From Streptomyces sp. NBC_01224 (lineage in GTDB: Bacteria; Actinomycetota; Actinomycetes; Streptomycetales; Streptomycetaceae), in NCBI RefSeq assembly GCF_036002945.1, contig NZ_CP108529.1:3162001-3226000 (forward strand): a stretch of DNA of 64,000 nucleotides, read 5' to 3'. Below the pieces are notes generated by a model that worked only from the letters and a program-made list of their open reading frames with translations, was not told the origin of the DNA and searched no databases. The position numbers and the translations under genes were made by a program. Shown piece after piece: positions 42,543 to 50,150 of the stretch (position 1 is its first letter; each line of letters opens with the position of its first letter).

Positions 42543-44267
42543 TTACTTGACCGCGACCTGCGAGATGTCGAGCACACCGGTCCAGTCGCTGATCACGACG
42601 TTCTTGATGGACTCGCCGTACAGGCGCTTGTAGACCGGGTGGAACAGCGGCACGGTCAGTGCCTGCTCACCGACCTTCTCGTCGAGCGCGCCCCAGCGCT
42701 TCGCGGCGGCGTTCAGGTCGGTCAGCTTGTTGATCTCGTCGATCTCCTTGTTGACCGCAGAGTCGTTCAGCTGGCCGGAGTTGAAGTTGTAGCCGGACTT
42801 GACGATCTGGCGTCCATCGAAGATCGGTGCGAAGAAGGGCCCGCCGGACGGCCAGTCGGCACCCCAGCCGCCGAGGAAGAAGCCGGGCTCACTCTTCACG
42901 TTGTAGACCGTGTCGGAGTAGTCGTTGCTCTCCAGGCCCCGGAGCTTGACGGTGATGCCGGCCTTCTTCAGCGCCTCCTGGAGCGCGGTGGCGATCTCCG
43001 GGCTGGTGGCGAAGTCCTTGTCGTTGGAGTGCGTGAGGGTGACGGTCAGCCCCTTGGGGTAGCCGGCCTCCTTCAGCAGTTCCTCGGCCTTGGCAGCGTT
43101 GCCGGACTTCCCGGCCGGGAAGTGGTCGTACGGGGTGTATCCGAAGGCCTTCTGGTCGGGGAGGAAGGTGGTGGCGGGCTCGGCGAGCGAGGAGCCGCCG
43201 GCCGCGTTGACCACGGAGGAGCGGTCGACGGCGTACGAGATCGCCTGGCGCACCTTCGGGTTGTCGAACGGCTTCACCTTCGGATTGAAGGCGATGTAGT
43301 TGGTGTAGCCGAAGTGGCCGGTGCCGACGCGTGCGGCGAGCTTCTTGTCGCCGGTGACCTTGGCAAGCTCGGCGGGGCCCAGGTTGGTGTCGGTGGTGAC
43401 GGCGGCCGCGTCGGCGCCCTGCGATGCGGAGAGGCGCTGGTTGATGACGGCGGAGTCGAGCCCGGAGCGCACGTCGATCCGGTCGGGGTAGGCCTTGCGC
43501 TCCTCGTCGGTCGCGGCCGACCAGTGCGGGTTGCGCTCCAGGACGAGGCGCTCGCCGTCGCCCTCGTTCTTGACGACCTTGTACGGCCCCGAGGAGATCG
43601 GGTGCTCCTCGTACTTGGTGCCCTTGTCCTTGGCCTTCGGCACCGGGGTCGTCTGGGTCTGCGTGGCCAGGAAGGGGAATTCACCCTCCGGCTTGTTGAG
43701 GTGGAAGACGATCGTCTTCGCGTCGGGCGTCTCGATCGAGTCGAGGCCCTTCTTGTCCTTGTACGGGCCCTGGTAGTCGGCCCCGCCGATCAGCCAGTCG
43801 CGCAGGTAGGGCGCACCGCCGGAGAGCTCCGCGGCGAAGGAGCGCTCGATGCCGTACTTGATGTCGGCACTCGTGATCGCGGCGCCGTCCTCGTATTTCA
43901 GGCCGTCCTTGAGGGTGTACGTCCACACGGTGGCGTTCTTGCTGGGCGTGCCCAGGTCGGTCGCCAGGTCGGGGACGACCTTCGCGCCCGCCGCGCCGTC
44001 CTCCCGGTTGCGGGTGGTGAGCGTACGGAAGACGAGGGACGGGACGTTGCCACCGCCGGAGGTGTAGAGCCGGGCGGGGTCGAAGTCCTCCTGCGGCTTG
44101 CTGTTGAGGACGGTGAGCGTGCCGCCCTTCTTGGGCGTGCCCGCTGCGCCGGAATTGCCGTCGCTGGCCTTGCTGTCCTGGGGCCCGCAGGCCGCGGCAC
44201 CCGCAGCCACGACGAGTACTGCGGCGGCCGCTGCCACGCGGCGCGATATGACGGACGGTTGACGCAT
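42543..44267 (-). CDS. Peptide ABC transporter substrate-binding lipoprotein
   Basis: 574-residue SBP_bac_5 family lipoprotein. Signal peptide AAAAAVLVVAAGAAAC with lipobox GAAAC gives a lipid-anchored Cys at residue 28. Family features: KGGTLTVLN, the DFDPARLYTSGG region, ITSADIKYGIERSF, SSGPYKVVKNEGDGERLVLERNPHW, and a C-terminal lobe with GGWGADWPSGGPFFAPIFDG. It captures oligopeptides outside the cell for the ATPase/permeases downstream. ATG 44267 (MRQPSVISRR) follows GAGAGG. The 230-base leader contains a hairpin and a short leader ORF. Confidence 0.92.
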   Translation of the reverse strand: MRQPSVISRRVAAAAAVLVVAAGAAACGPQDSKASDGNSGAAGTPKKGGTLTVLNSKPQEDFDPARLYTSGGGNVPSLVFRTLTTRNREDGAAGAKVVPDLATDLGTPSKNATVWTYTLKDGLKYEDGAAITSADIKYGIERSFAAELSGGAPYLRDWLIGGADYQGPYKDKKGLDSIETPDAKTIVFHLNKPEGEFPFLATQTQTTPVPKAKDKGTKYEEHPISSGPYKVVKNEGDGERLVLERNPHWSAATDEERKAYPDRIDVRSGLDSAVINQRLSASQGADAAAVTTDTNLGPAELAKVTGDKKLAARVGTGHFGYTNYIAFNPKVKPFDNPKVRQAISYAVDRSSVVNAAGGSSLAEPATTFLPDQKAFGYTPYDHFPAGKSGNAAKAEELLKEAGYPKGLTVTLTHSNDKDFATSPEIATALQEALKKAGITVKLRGLESNDYSDTVYNVKSEPGFFLGGWGADWPSGGPFFAPIFDGRQIVKSGYNFNSGQLNDSAVNKEIDEINKLTDLNAAAKRWGALDEKVGEQALTVPLFHPVYKRLYGESIKNVVISDWTGVLDISQVAVK

Positions 44268-44391
44268 CGGAAGGTGACCTCTCGGAGTACTGCCTGGAGA
44301 AAAGAACGGAGGGAATTTCCGTGCAGGCAGCAACGAGAGCGAGTGCACACAACCGATCGGCACATGGAAAAAGATGACCGGAACACTGAAA

Positions 44392-44430
44392 CTGTCGCGC
44401 CTGCGGACGGAGTGCGCCCAGGCGCGACAG
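44392..44430 (-). terminator. Hairpin in the leader of the peptide transporter operon
   Basis: Perfect 12-bp stem (44392-44403 with 44419-44430), 15-base loop. On the minus strand it is followed by TTTCAGTGTTCCGG, a short U-run. It lies between the leader ORF stop (44496) and the binding-protein start (44267), so it is placed to act as an attenuator. Confidence 0.55.
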
Positions 44431-44495
44431 TCGTGCATGGTTGTCCGGGCCGTTTCAGGGCTCGGGCAGAGGGCCGACGCGCGCTCGGGCAGGCG

Positions 44496-44591
44496 TCAGC
44501 AACAGTGGATGTCGGCGACGCTGTGCCCGGTCACGCCGATGAGCGCCAGCTCTATGGCGGCGCGTTCGGAGGTGACGGGGCTGCGTGACAT
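44496..44591 (-). CDS. Putative leader peptide ending in Cys-Cys
   Basis: 31-codon ORF, MSRSPVTSERAAIELALIGVT... ending ADIHCC and stop. Its ATG lies about 7 bases below a good -10 element, so the mRNA would be leaderless. Short actinobacterial ORFs ending in clustered Cys codons are known to act as cysteine-responsive attenuator peptides. It precedes a peptide importer and a hairpin. No ribosome binding site is needed if leaderless. The function is a prediction. Confidence 0.55.
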   Translation of the reverse strand: MSRSPVTSERAAIELALIGVTGHSVADIHCC

Positions 44592-44598
44592 GCCGAGA

Positions 44599-44627
44599 AA
44601 TATGGATCACCGCCCAGGGGATGTCAA
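44599..44627 (-). promoter_or_regulatory. Sigma-70-type (HrdB) promoter for the peptide transporter leader
   Basis: Minus strand: consensus -35 TTGACA (44627-44622), 17-base spacer, -10 CATATT (44604-44599). The predicted start (about 44592) coincides with the leader-peptide ATG at 44591. Confidence 0.65.
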
Positions 44628-44758
44628 CGCAGAATGAGACGATCATCTCAATATGCGGACAGCATCCGGGTGAGGACGCCCCGGTCGGCAGATGACGGCG
44701 GAGCCCGGCCTCGATCGACGGGACGGCCCGGCACACCCCCGGCCCGGCCCTTTCTGAT

Positions 44759-46015
44759 TCAACTGCCCGGATACACCCAGGCGTTGGGCCGGCACTTGAT
44801 CTTGTTGATGTTCAGGGACTTCGTCTGCTGCTGCATCACCGGAGCGAGGGCTCCCGGCGTGCGACAACTCACATGGTCGTGCCCCAGCCGGTGACCGACC
44901 TCATGGTTGATCAGCATCTGACGGTAGGCGAAGAGTTTGTCCGGGCCGAACGTCGACGACCCCTGCGCCCAGCGGTAGGCGTTGATCATCACGCGTTCGG
45001 TCGCCGCGGAGTCGCACGAGACGTTGTCCTCGGTCGTGTCCAGACCCGACTTCCGGCACCAGTCCCCGGTGGTTCCTGGACTGGCCAGGGTGATCACGAA
45101 ATCGGGGTCGCCGGAGGAGATCCGCTCGAACGTCATGGCGCCGGCGTGCGCCCAGCTGCGGTCGTCGTTGAGCGTCTCCTGGACGGCACGGGCAAAGAGC
45201 GAGGCGTCGAGCCCGAGACCCTTCTCGACATCGATCCGGTAGCGGTACTTGTGGCCCCTGCCCGGGGCCTTCGCCGTCCCCGGAACCGCCTCGAACTTCC
45301 CGGACCCATGGAGCTTTGGGGAGAGCGGATATGCCTTGGCCATCTTCTCCGCGTACGAAAGAGCCTTGACCTGCGCCACCTTCGGGGTCGGCCGGTCGTC
45401 CGAGCGAGAGGCGCCGTCGGTGCCGTCCCGGTCGACACCCGCGGGCTGCGCGGCACTGGTCCCGCCACCGTCGTGGGCGACCTGCCCGGCCACGACCACC
45501 GCGAGCACGGTGGTCACCGCGGCGGCCGCGATGCCGGTGAAGGTACGGCCCCTGGCGCCCTTGCCGTCCTTGGCGGGCGTCGGCGCGTCGGCGTCGCCGT
45601 GCGGCGGCTGCTCGTCCCACTCGCCGACCGAGCTGTACGGATCGGCCGTCGGCACCGGCGGGGCGGAAGGCCCACGGGGTGCGGGGGGCGTGCCGAACGC
45701 CTCGACGAACTCGCGCCGCGGACCCGGTACCTGTGGCCGGGTACCGACCTGCTGCTCACGCCGGGGCACCGTCTGCTGCGGCCCGGTCCCCCAGCCGCCG
45801 CCGGGTTCACGCTGTTCGGGGTGGCCGCCGCGGACGTGGCCGGTCTGCCGGAACGGGGCGTGTCCATCCGCACCGGCCGGTGTGTCGGCCTGCCTCCGGC
45901 GCCGCCCACTGCCGGGCCCCGGACGTATGGCCTCACGGTCACCGCCTGTATTCGCGACGGCGGCCTCGATATCGGACCCCGCGGGTTTGGGGCCCTTTCG
46001 ACTATGTCGTCCCAC
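44759..46015 (-). CDS. DUF3152 zincin-like protein, membrane-anchored
   Basis: 418-residue protein. A long disordered cytoplasmic N terminus (Pro/Gly/Arg-rich, about 150 residues) precedes one membrane helix (GIAAAAVTTVLAVVVAGQVA), then an extracytoplasmic DUF3152 domain. A metzincin-type site HEVGHRLGHDH is at 371-381 and a Met-turn-like PVMQQQ follows, so a zinc protease is likely though unproven. Paired Cys residues (WCRKSG ... VSCDS; SCRTPG ... IKCRP) suggest disulfides. GTG 46015, 8 bases after the hydrolase gene. M. tuberculosis has the relative beside moeZ and the TetR/DUF3107 pair. Confidence 0.85.
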   Translation of the reverse strand: MGRHSRKGPKPAGSDIEAAVANTGGDREAIRPGPGSGRRRRQADTPAGADGHAPFRQTGHVRGGHPEQREPGGGWGTGPQQTVPRREQQVGTRPQVPGPRREFVEAFGTPPAPRGPSAPPVPTADPYSSVGEWDEQPPHGDADAPTPAKDGKGARGRTFTGIAAAAVTTVLAVVVAGQVAHDGGGTSAAQPAGVDRDGTDGASRSDDRPTPKVAQVKALSYAEKMAKAYPLSPKLHGSGKFEAVPGTAKAPGRGHKYRYRIDVEKGLGLDASLFARAVQETLNDDRSWAHAGAMTFERISSGDPDFVITLASPGTTGDWCRKSGLDTTEDNVSCDSAATERVMINAYRWAQGSSTFGPDKLFAYRQMLINHEVGHRLGHDHVSCRTPGALAPVMQQQTKSLNINKIKCRPNAWVYPGS

Positions 46016-46023
46016 GCCCCGGA

Positions 46024-46986
46024 TCAGCTCCCGCCGCGTTCGTCGAGCAGCTCCCGGAAGGCCTGGGCGACCGCCTCCGGGTACTCCATCATCGCCACGT
46101 GCCCCGCGTCGGGCAGTGTCAGCAGCCGCGAATCACGGAAGGCCGCGGACGCCCTGCGTGCCATCCGGTACGAGACCAGCTGGTCCCGTCCGCCGTACAC
46201 GAGCTGGGTCGGCGCGAGCACCCGCTCGGCCTGGCGCCACAGTCCGTGCTGCCCGCCCAGCGTGTACGCATCGACGATGCCACGTGCCGAGCGCGCCATC
46301 GCGTCCCAGAAGTACGGCAGCTCCAGCCGGCGCTCCATTTCGGCCACCGCTTCACGGAAGCCCGATTCGGAGACGCGCGCCGGATCGCCGTAACAGAGTG
46401 CCATGACGCCGCGCGTGCGCTCTTCCGCGGTCCAGTCCCTGGTCATCCTGGCGAACATGCTCGCGACGCCCGGAACGGCGAGCAGTCCGGTCGGTACAGC
46501 GGGCCACTGCACCCGGATCTCGGGGAGCGCGGGCGAGATGAGGGTGAGGGTGCGCACCAGGTCGGGTCGGACCGCGGCAACCCGGGTGGCCACGGCGCCG
46601 CCGAGCGAATTGCCGAACAGATGGACGGGCCCGCGCTCCCCCGCGTCGAGGAACCGGATCACGGCACGGGCATGCCCGGTGACCGAGTAGTTGCCGTCGT
46701 CCGGCGGCGGCGAGTCGCCGAAACCGGGCAGGTCGACCGCCTCTCCGTCCACCAGGTCCTGGAGCAGCGGCATCAGCGCCGACCAGTTCTGCGATGAGCC
46801 ACCGAGCCCGTGCACATAGAGCGCGGGCGGCAGCCCGGTCCGCTCCGGCGGCCGGGATCGGACGGTCAGCGTCAGTCCGGGCAGCGCGGCGGAGCGCAGC
46901 TTCTCCCCCTCCGCGACCCTGACGGTGCTCACCATGGGGGCCACCGCGGTGGCGGCGCGGACTCCCGGCAGCTCGGTCGAAGACAT
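46024..46986 (-). CDS. Alpha/beta-fold hydrolase
   Basis: 320-residue soluble hydrolase: YVHGLGGSSQNW (oxyanion HG), VDLPGFGDS, nucleophile elbow GNSLGGAVA (Ser near residue 139), Asp in YGGRDQLVS and His in DAGHVAMMEYPE. The cap domain lies between. Substrate unknown; most like epoxide hydrolase/esterase-type enzymes. ATG 46986. It diverges from the small acidic protein gene over 109 bases. Same operon as DUF3152. Confidence 0.88.
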   Translation of the reverse strand: MSSTELPGVRAATAVAPMVSTVRVAEGEKLRSAALPGLTLTVRSRPPERTGLPPALYVHGLGGSSQNWSALMPLLQDLVDGEAVDLPGFGDSPPPDDGNYSVTGHARAVIRFLDAGERGPVHLFGNSLGGAVATRVAAVRPDLVRTLTLISPALPEIRVQWPAVPTGLLAVPGVASMFARMTRDWTAEERTRGVMALCYGDPARVSESGFREAVAEMERRLELPYFWDAMARSARGIVDAYTLGGQHGLWRQAERVLAPTQLVYGGRDQLVSYRMARRASAAFRDSRLLTLPDAGHVAMMEYPEAVAQAFRELLDERGGS

Positions 46987-47095
46987 GCGGCAATGTTACG
47001 AGACGATCACACCGTGGTTCATGTGTTCGCGGTCACACACCGCATAGCGGCTTGCAGGGGTAGCTCCTAGGCTCGAAGCAAGGAAGGGAGTCACC

Positions 47096-47311
47096 ATGAC
47101 GGTCGACCCCAGCGACCCGGAGACCTTCGAGAACATCCAGCCGGACGAACCGGACCAGGAGACGCCCCGGGCGGACGCCGCCGAGCAGCAGGCCGATCTC
47201 CAGCAGCGGCAGGACGAACCGCTCACGGACATCGACCGGAACAGTGCCAATGAGGCGGATGCGGCGGAGCAGGCTCGTGTTGTCACACAGGATGAAGATG
47301 ATTACCGCTGA
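47096..47311 (+). CDS. Small acidic Gln/Asp-rich protein
   Basis: 71-residue, strongly acidic, Cys-free protein (MTVDPSDPETFENIQPDEPD...; EQQADLQQRQDEPLTDIDRN). Predicted helical/disordered. ATG 47096 with AAGGGAG 5-8 bases upstream makes translation convincing. No function known to me. Its short intergenic distance to divergent hydrolase suggests a shared promoter region. Confidence 0.75.
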   Translation: MTVDPSDPETFENIQPDEPDQETPRADAAEQQADLQQRQDEPLTDIDRNSANEADAAEQARVVTQDEDDYR

Positions 47312-47479
47312 TACGCCCCGCTTTGCCCCATCGGTCGACGAATCTATGGCTACCGCAGCCGTCCGGTCCGTGAAATTCTGCGTCCGCGCCGCGCATACCC
47401 GGGTTACCCAAAAGTACGATGGCTGTACGGCGCAGCGTGCATGGAAAGGCTGTGTCCGATCACAAATTTGGGAGGCGGC

Positions 47480-48121
47480 GTGACAGCCATCGAGCAGACC
47501 GAGGCGGCGCGCCCGCGGGGCACTCGACTGCCCCGCCGCGCCCGACGCAACCAGCTGCTGGGCGCCGCGCAGGAAGTATTTGTGGCGCAGGGTTACCACT
47601 CCGCCGCGATGGACGACATCGCCGAGCGGGCGGGGGTCAGCAAGCCGGTGCTCTATCAGCACTTCCCGGGCAAGCTGGAGCTCTATCTGGCCCTGCTCGA
47701 CCAGCACTGCGAGTCGCTGCTCCAGGCGGTCCGTACGGCGCTGGCGTCGACGACCGACAACAAGCTGCGCGTCGCCGCGACGATGGACGCGTACTTCGCA
47801 TACGTCGAGGACGAGGGCGGCGCCTTCCGGCTGGTCTTCGAGTCGGACCTGACCAATGAGCCCGCGGTGCGCGAGCGCGTCGACCGGGTATCGCTGCAGT
47901 GCGCGGAGGCCATCTCCGACGTCATCGCCGGTGACACGGGACTGTCCAAGGACGAGTCCATGCTGCTCGCGGTGGGTCTGGGCGGTGTCTCCCAGGTGGT
48001 CGCCCGTTACTGGCTCTCCAGCCAGTCCGCCATTCCCCGGGACACGGCGGTGCAGCTGCTCACTTCGCTGGCCTGGCGAGGCATCGCGGGCTTCCCGCTG
48101 CACGGCATCGATCAGCACTGA
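47480..48121 (+). CDS. TetR/AcrR family transcriptional regulator
   Basis: 213-residue TetR-type repressor. The N-terminal HTH reads LLGAAQEVFVAQGYHSAAMDDIAERAGVSKPVLYQHFPGKLELYLALL (about residues 26-73). The C-terminal ligand/dimer domain ends IAGFPLHGIDQH. GTG 47480 with GGGAGG close upstream. It precedes DUF3107, as in M. tuberculosis where the pair is also adjacent. Likely autoregulated; no clear operator palindrome stands out in the 168-base upstream gap. Confidence 0.9.
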   Translation: MTAIEQTEAARPRGTRLPRRARRNQLLGAAQEVFVAQGYHSAAMDDIAERAGVSKPVLYQHFPGKLELYLALLDQHCESLLQAVRTALASTTDNKLRVAATMDAYFAYVEDEGGAFRLVFESDLTNEPAVRERVDRVSLQCAEAISDVIAGDTGLSKDESMLLAVGLGGVSQVVARYWLSSQSAIPRDTAVQLLTSLAWRGIAGFPLHGIDQH

Positions 48122-48263
48122 CGGAAGCCGCCGGGTGCGGCCGGCGCCCGTGTTCGCTGCGGGCGTTGCCCGCCGACCGCTGGCGGATCCCCTCAGCGGG
48201 CTAATGTGTGCTGCGTACGGCGCGGTTCACCGCGCAGGGACTGACCGTCGGAGGGACATAGCC

Positions 48264-48491
48264 GTGGAGGTCAAGATCGGGGTGCAGCACACGCCCCGGG
48301 AGATCGTTCTGGAGAGCGGGCTTTCCGCCGAAGAGGTCGAGAGCACGGTCGCCGAGGCTCTCACCGGTAAGGCGCAGCTGCTCAGCCTCACGGACGAGAA
48401 GGGCCGCAAGGTGCTGGTGCCGGCCGACCGGATCGCGTACGTGGAGATCGGCGAGCCGAGCACGCGCCGCGTGGGGTTCGGCGCGCTGTAG
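48264..48491 (+). CDS. DUF3107 family protein
   Basis: 75-residue small protein (MEVKIGVQHTPREIVLESG ..., VLVPADRIAYVEIGEP, ending RRVGFGAL), the DUF3107 family, known in M. tuberculosis as the TB9.4 antigen; function unknown. GTG 48264 with GGAGGG 9 bases upstream. Probably co-transcribed with the TetR gene; an intrinsic terminator follows. Confidence 0.85.
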   Translation: MEVKIGVQHTPREIVLESGLSAEEVESTVAEALTGKAQLLSLTDEKGRKVLVPADRIAYVEIGEPSTRRVGFGAL

Positions 48492-48519
48492 GCAGCACGC
48501 TCGAAGCGGTGACCGTGGC

Positions 48520-48552
48520 AGCGGCCCGGTGGGAATTCCCCACCGGGCCGCT
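48520..48552 (+). terminator. Intrinsic terminator
   Basis: Perfect 14-bp stem (48520-48533 with 48539-48552), 5-base loop, followed by TTCCGTTCTTCC. Ends the TetR-DUF3107 unit. Confidence 0.8.
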
Positions 48553-48711
48553 TTCCGTTCTTCCGGCCCGTTATATCGGTCCGCGTCCGCGTTTCCGTCA
48601 GCCGGGCGATTCCTGAGCGAACCCTGTTCAAGGAGGGTTGCGTTCCGCAACCCTCGGGTAGTACCGCTAACGACCGTTTTACCCGCCCCGCAACTCGCGA
48701 GGTGATCATCT

Positions 48712-48981
48712 GTGATCTTGGAATTCCTCGGCTCCGTCGTGCTCGGACTCGCCCTCGCCTGGGTGGCGCTCCGCGCGCTGCCGCACCGGCTCCCGTCCCG
48801 CCGGGCCGTCTTCGCCACCGGCGCTCTGGGAGCGGTGTTCGGTGCGTTTCTCATGCACTCGGTGCTGGGCCCGGACCACGCCGTGGCCACGCTGATCGGC
48901 GCGGTGCTGATCGGGGCCGTGACGCTCTCGCTACTGGTCCGCCCCGGTAGCCACCGCCTGAGCCGATCAGCGGCGGCCTGA
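48712..48981 (+). CDS. Small membrane protein, three helices
   Basis: 89-residue integral membrane protein: helices ILEFLGSVVLGLALAWVALRAL, AVFATGALGAVFGAFLMHSVL and VATLIGAVLIGAVTLSLLV. GTG 48712 with GAGGTGATC upstream. No recognised family. A 221-base gap with a terminator sits before it, so it has its own promoter. Function unknown. Confidence 0.75.
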   Translation: MILEFLGSVVLGLALAWVALRALPHRLPSRRAVFATGALGAVFGAFLMHSVLGPDHAVATLIGAVLIGAVTLSLLVRPGSHRLSRSAAA

Positions 48982-49034
48982 AGCCGTCCGGCACCCGCGC
49001 GAACGGACGCCGGACGGCCGCGGTGAAACCGCGA

Positions 49035-49769
49035 CTACGCGGCGAGCCCGAGCGCGGCCATCCGCTTGGTGTGCGCCTCGGTGATCCGCGAGAACATCCG
49101 CCCGACCTCCGCCAGGTCGAACCCGTCGGCCACTCCCCCGACGAGCATCGTCGACAGTGCGTCGCGGTCGGCCACCACCCGCTGTGCCTGCGAGAGCGCC
49201 TCGCCCATCAGCCGGCGCGCCCACAGCGCGAGCCGCCCACCGACACGCGGGTCGGCCTCGATCGCGGCGCGCACCTTCTCGACGGCGAAGTTGCCGTGCC
49301 CCGTGTCGTCGAGCACGGCGAGGACGAGGGAGCGGGTGTCCGAGTCGAGCCGGGCGGCGACCTCGCGGTAGAAGTCGCTGGCGATGGAATCGCCGACGTA
49401 GGCCTTGACCAGGCCCTCCAGCCAGTCCGACGGCGCGGTCTGGCGGTGGAAGTCGTCGAGCGCCTTGGCGAACGGCTCCATCGCGCCCGTCGGCTCCACC
49501 TCGATCGCGGTCAGCCGGTCCGTCAGCCGCTCGAAGTGATGGAATTCGGCGGAGGCCATCTTTGCCAGCTCCGCCTTGTCGGCCAGCGTCGGCGCGAGTT
49601 TGGCGTCCTCGGCGAGCCGCTCGAAGGCCGCCAGCTCCCCGTACGCAAGTGCTCCCAGCAGGTCCACGACCGCTGCTCGGTACTGCGGCTCCACGGATGC
49701 CGTGGCCCAGTCCTGGGCGGCGATTCCGGTGAGCACGGGGGCTTCATTGGCGTTGTCAGGCGTCTCCAT
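49035..49769 (-). CDS. Ferritin-like fold protein
   Basis: 244-residue helical protein of the ferritin-like superfamily. Possible di-iron ligands: YGELAAFERLAEDAK (about residue 43), AEFHHFERLTDRL (about 75; ExxH type), and LDDTGHGNFAVEK. Related to the tRNA-hydroxylase/MiaE-like group, but the enzymatic role is not established. ATG 49769 (METPDNANEA). The M. tuberculosis relative also flanks the DEAD-box helicase, to which it is divergent here. Confidence 0.8.
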   Translation of the reverse strand: METPDNANEAPVLTGIAAQDWATASVEPQYRAAVVDLLGALAYGELAAFERLAEDAKLAPTLADKAELAKMASAEFHHFERLTDRLTAIEVEPTGAMEPFAKALDDFHRQTAPSDWLEGLVKAYVGDSIASDFYREVAARLDSDTRSLVLAVLDDTGHGNFAVEKVRAAIEADPRVGGRLALWARRLMGEALSQAQRVVADRDALSTMLVGGVADGFDLAEVGRMFSRITEAHTKRMAALGLAA

Positions 49770-49871
49770 GAACCGCAGAATAGCCCGACCGACGGGGGAT
49801 GGAAGGGCCTGGCCAGCCAGTGACATCACACCGTTCCGATGAATTCGCCCAACACACATGCGCGAATCCGG

Positions 49872-50150
49872 GGTACAGTGGTATTGCGTCTACTCAGTAT
49901 TTTGGGCTGGTGGCGCGAAATTGAATGAGGATGCCCGGTCGGTGGCCCGATCGGCTCCGACCCGACAGCCCTCCACGCGGGGCGTACGCCACGTACGACC
50001 GCAGATGAGGGGCCCCCTCAGCGGCACGAGCGCTCGAGCGACGGCAGTGGTCCCGCGCCACCCGGCCCATCCACGGCCGGATGACCAACCCCGGCACGGT
50101 ACGACCCCCAGCGTTCGCCTCGGACCGCGTCTCACAGAAGAGGCAGCACC
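49872..50150 (+). other. Long 5' region of the DEAD-box helicase with a candidate uORF
   Basis: The 381 bases between the ferritin-like gene and the helicase hold no conserved gene. A -10-like TACAGT is at 49872-49877. A 27-codon ORF (49925-50008, MRMPGRWPDRLRPDSPP...) lies in the probable transcript, without a strong Shine-Dalgarno. A long leader fits cold-inducible helicases. Evidence is weak. Confidence 0.35.

Noticed and set aside
44268..44438. Earlier ATG for the peptide-binding protein
   Set aside because: Would bury the signal peptide behind 57 residues; MRQPSVISRR with lipobox at residue 28 is typical.
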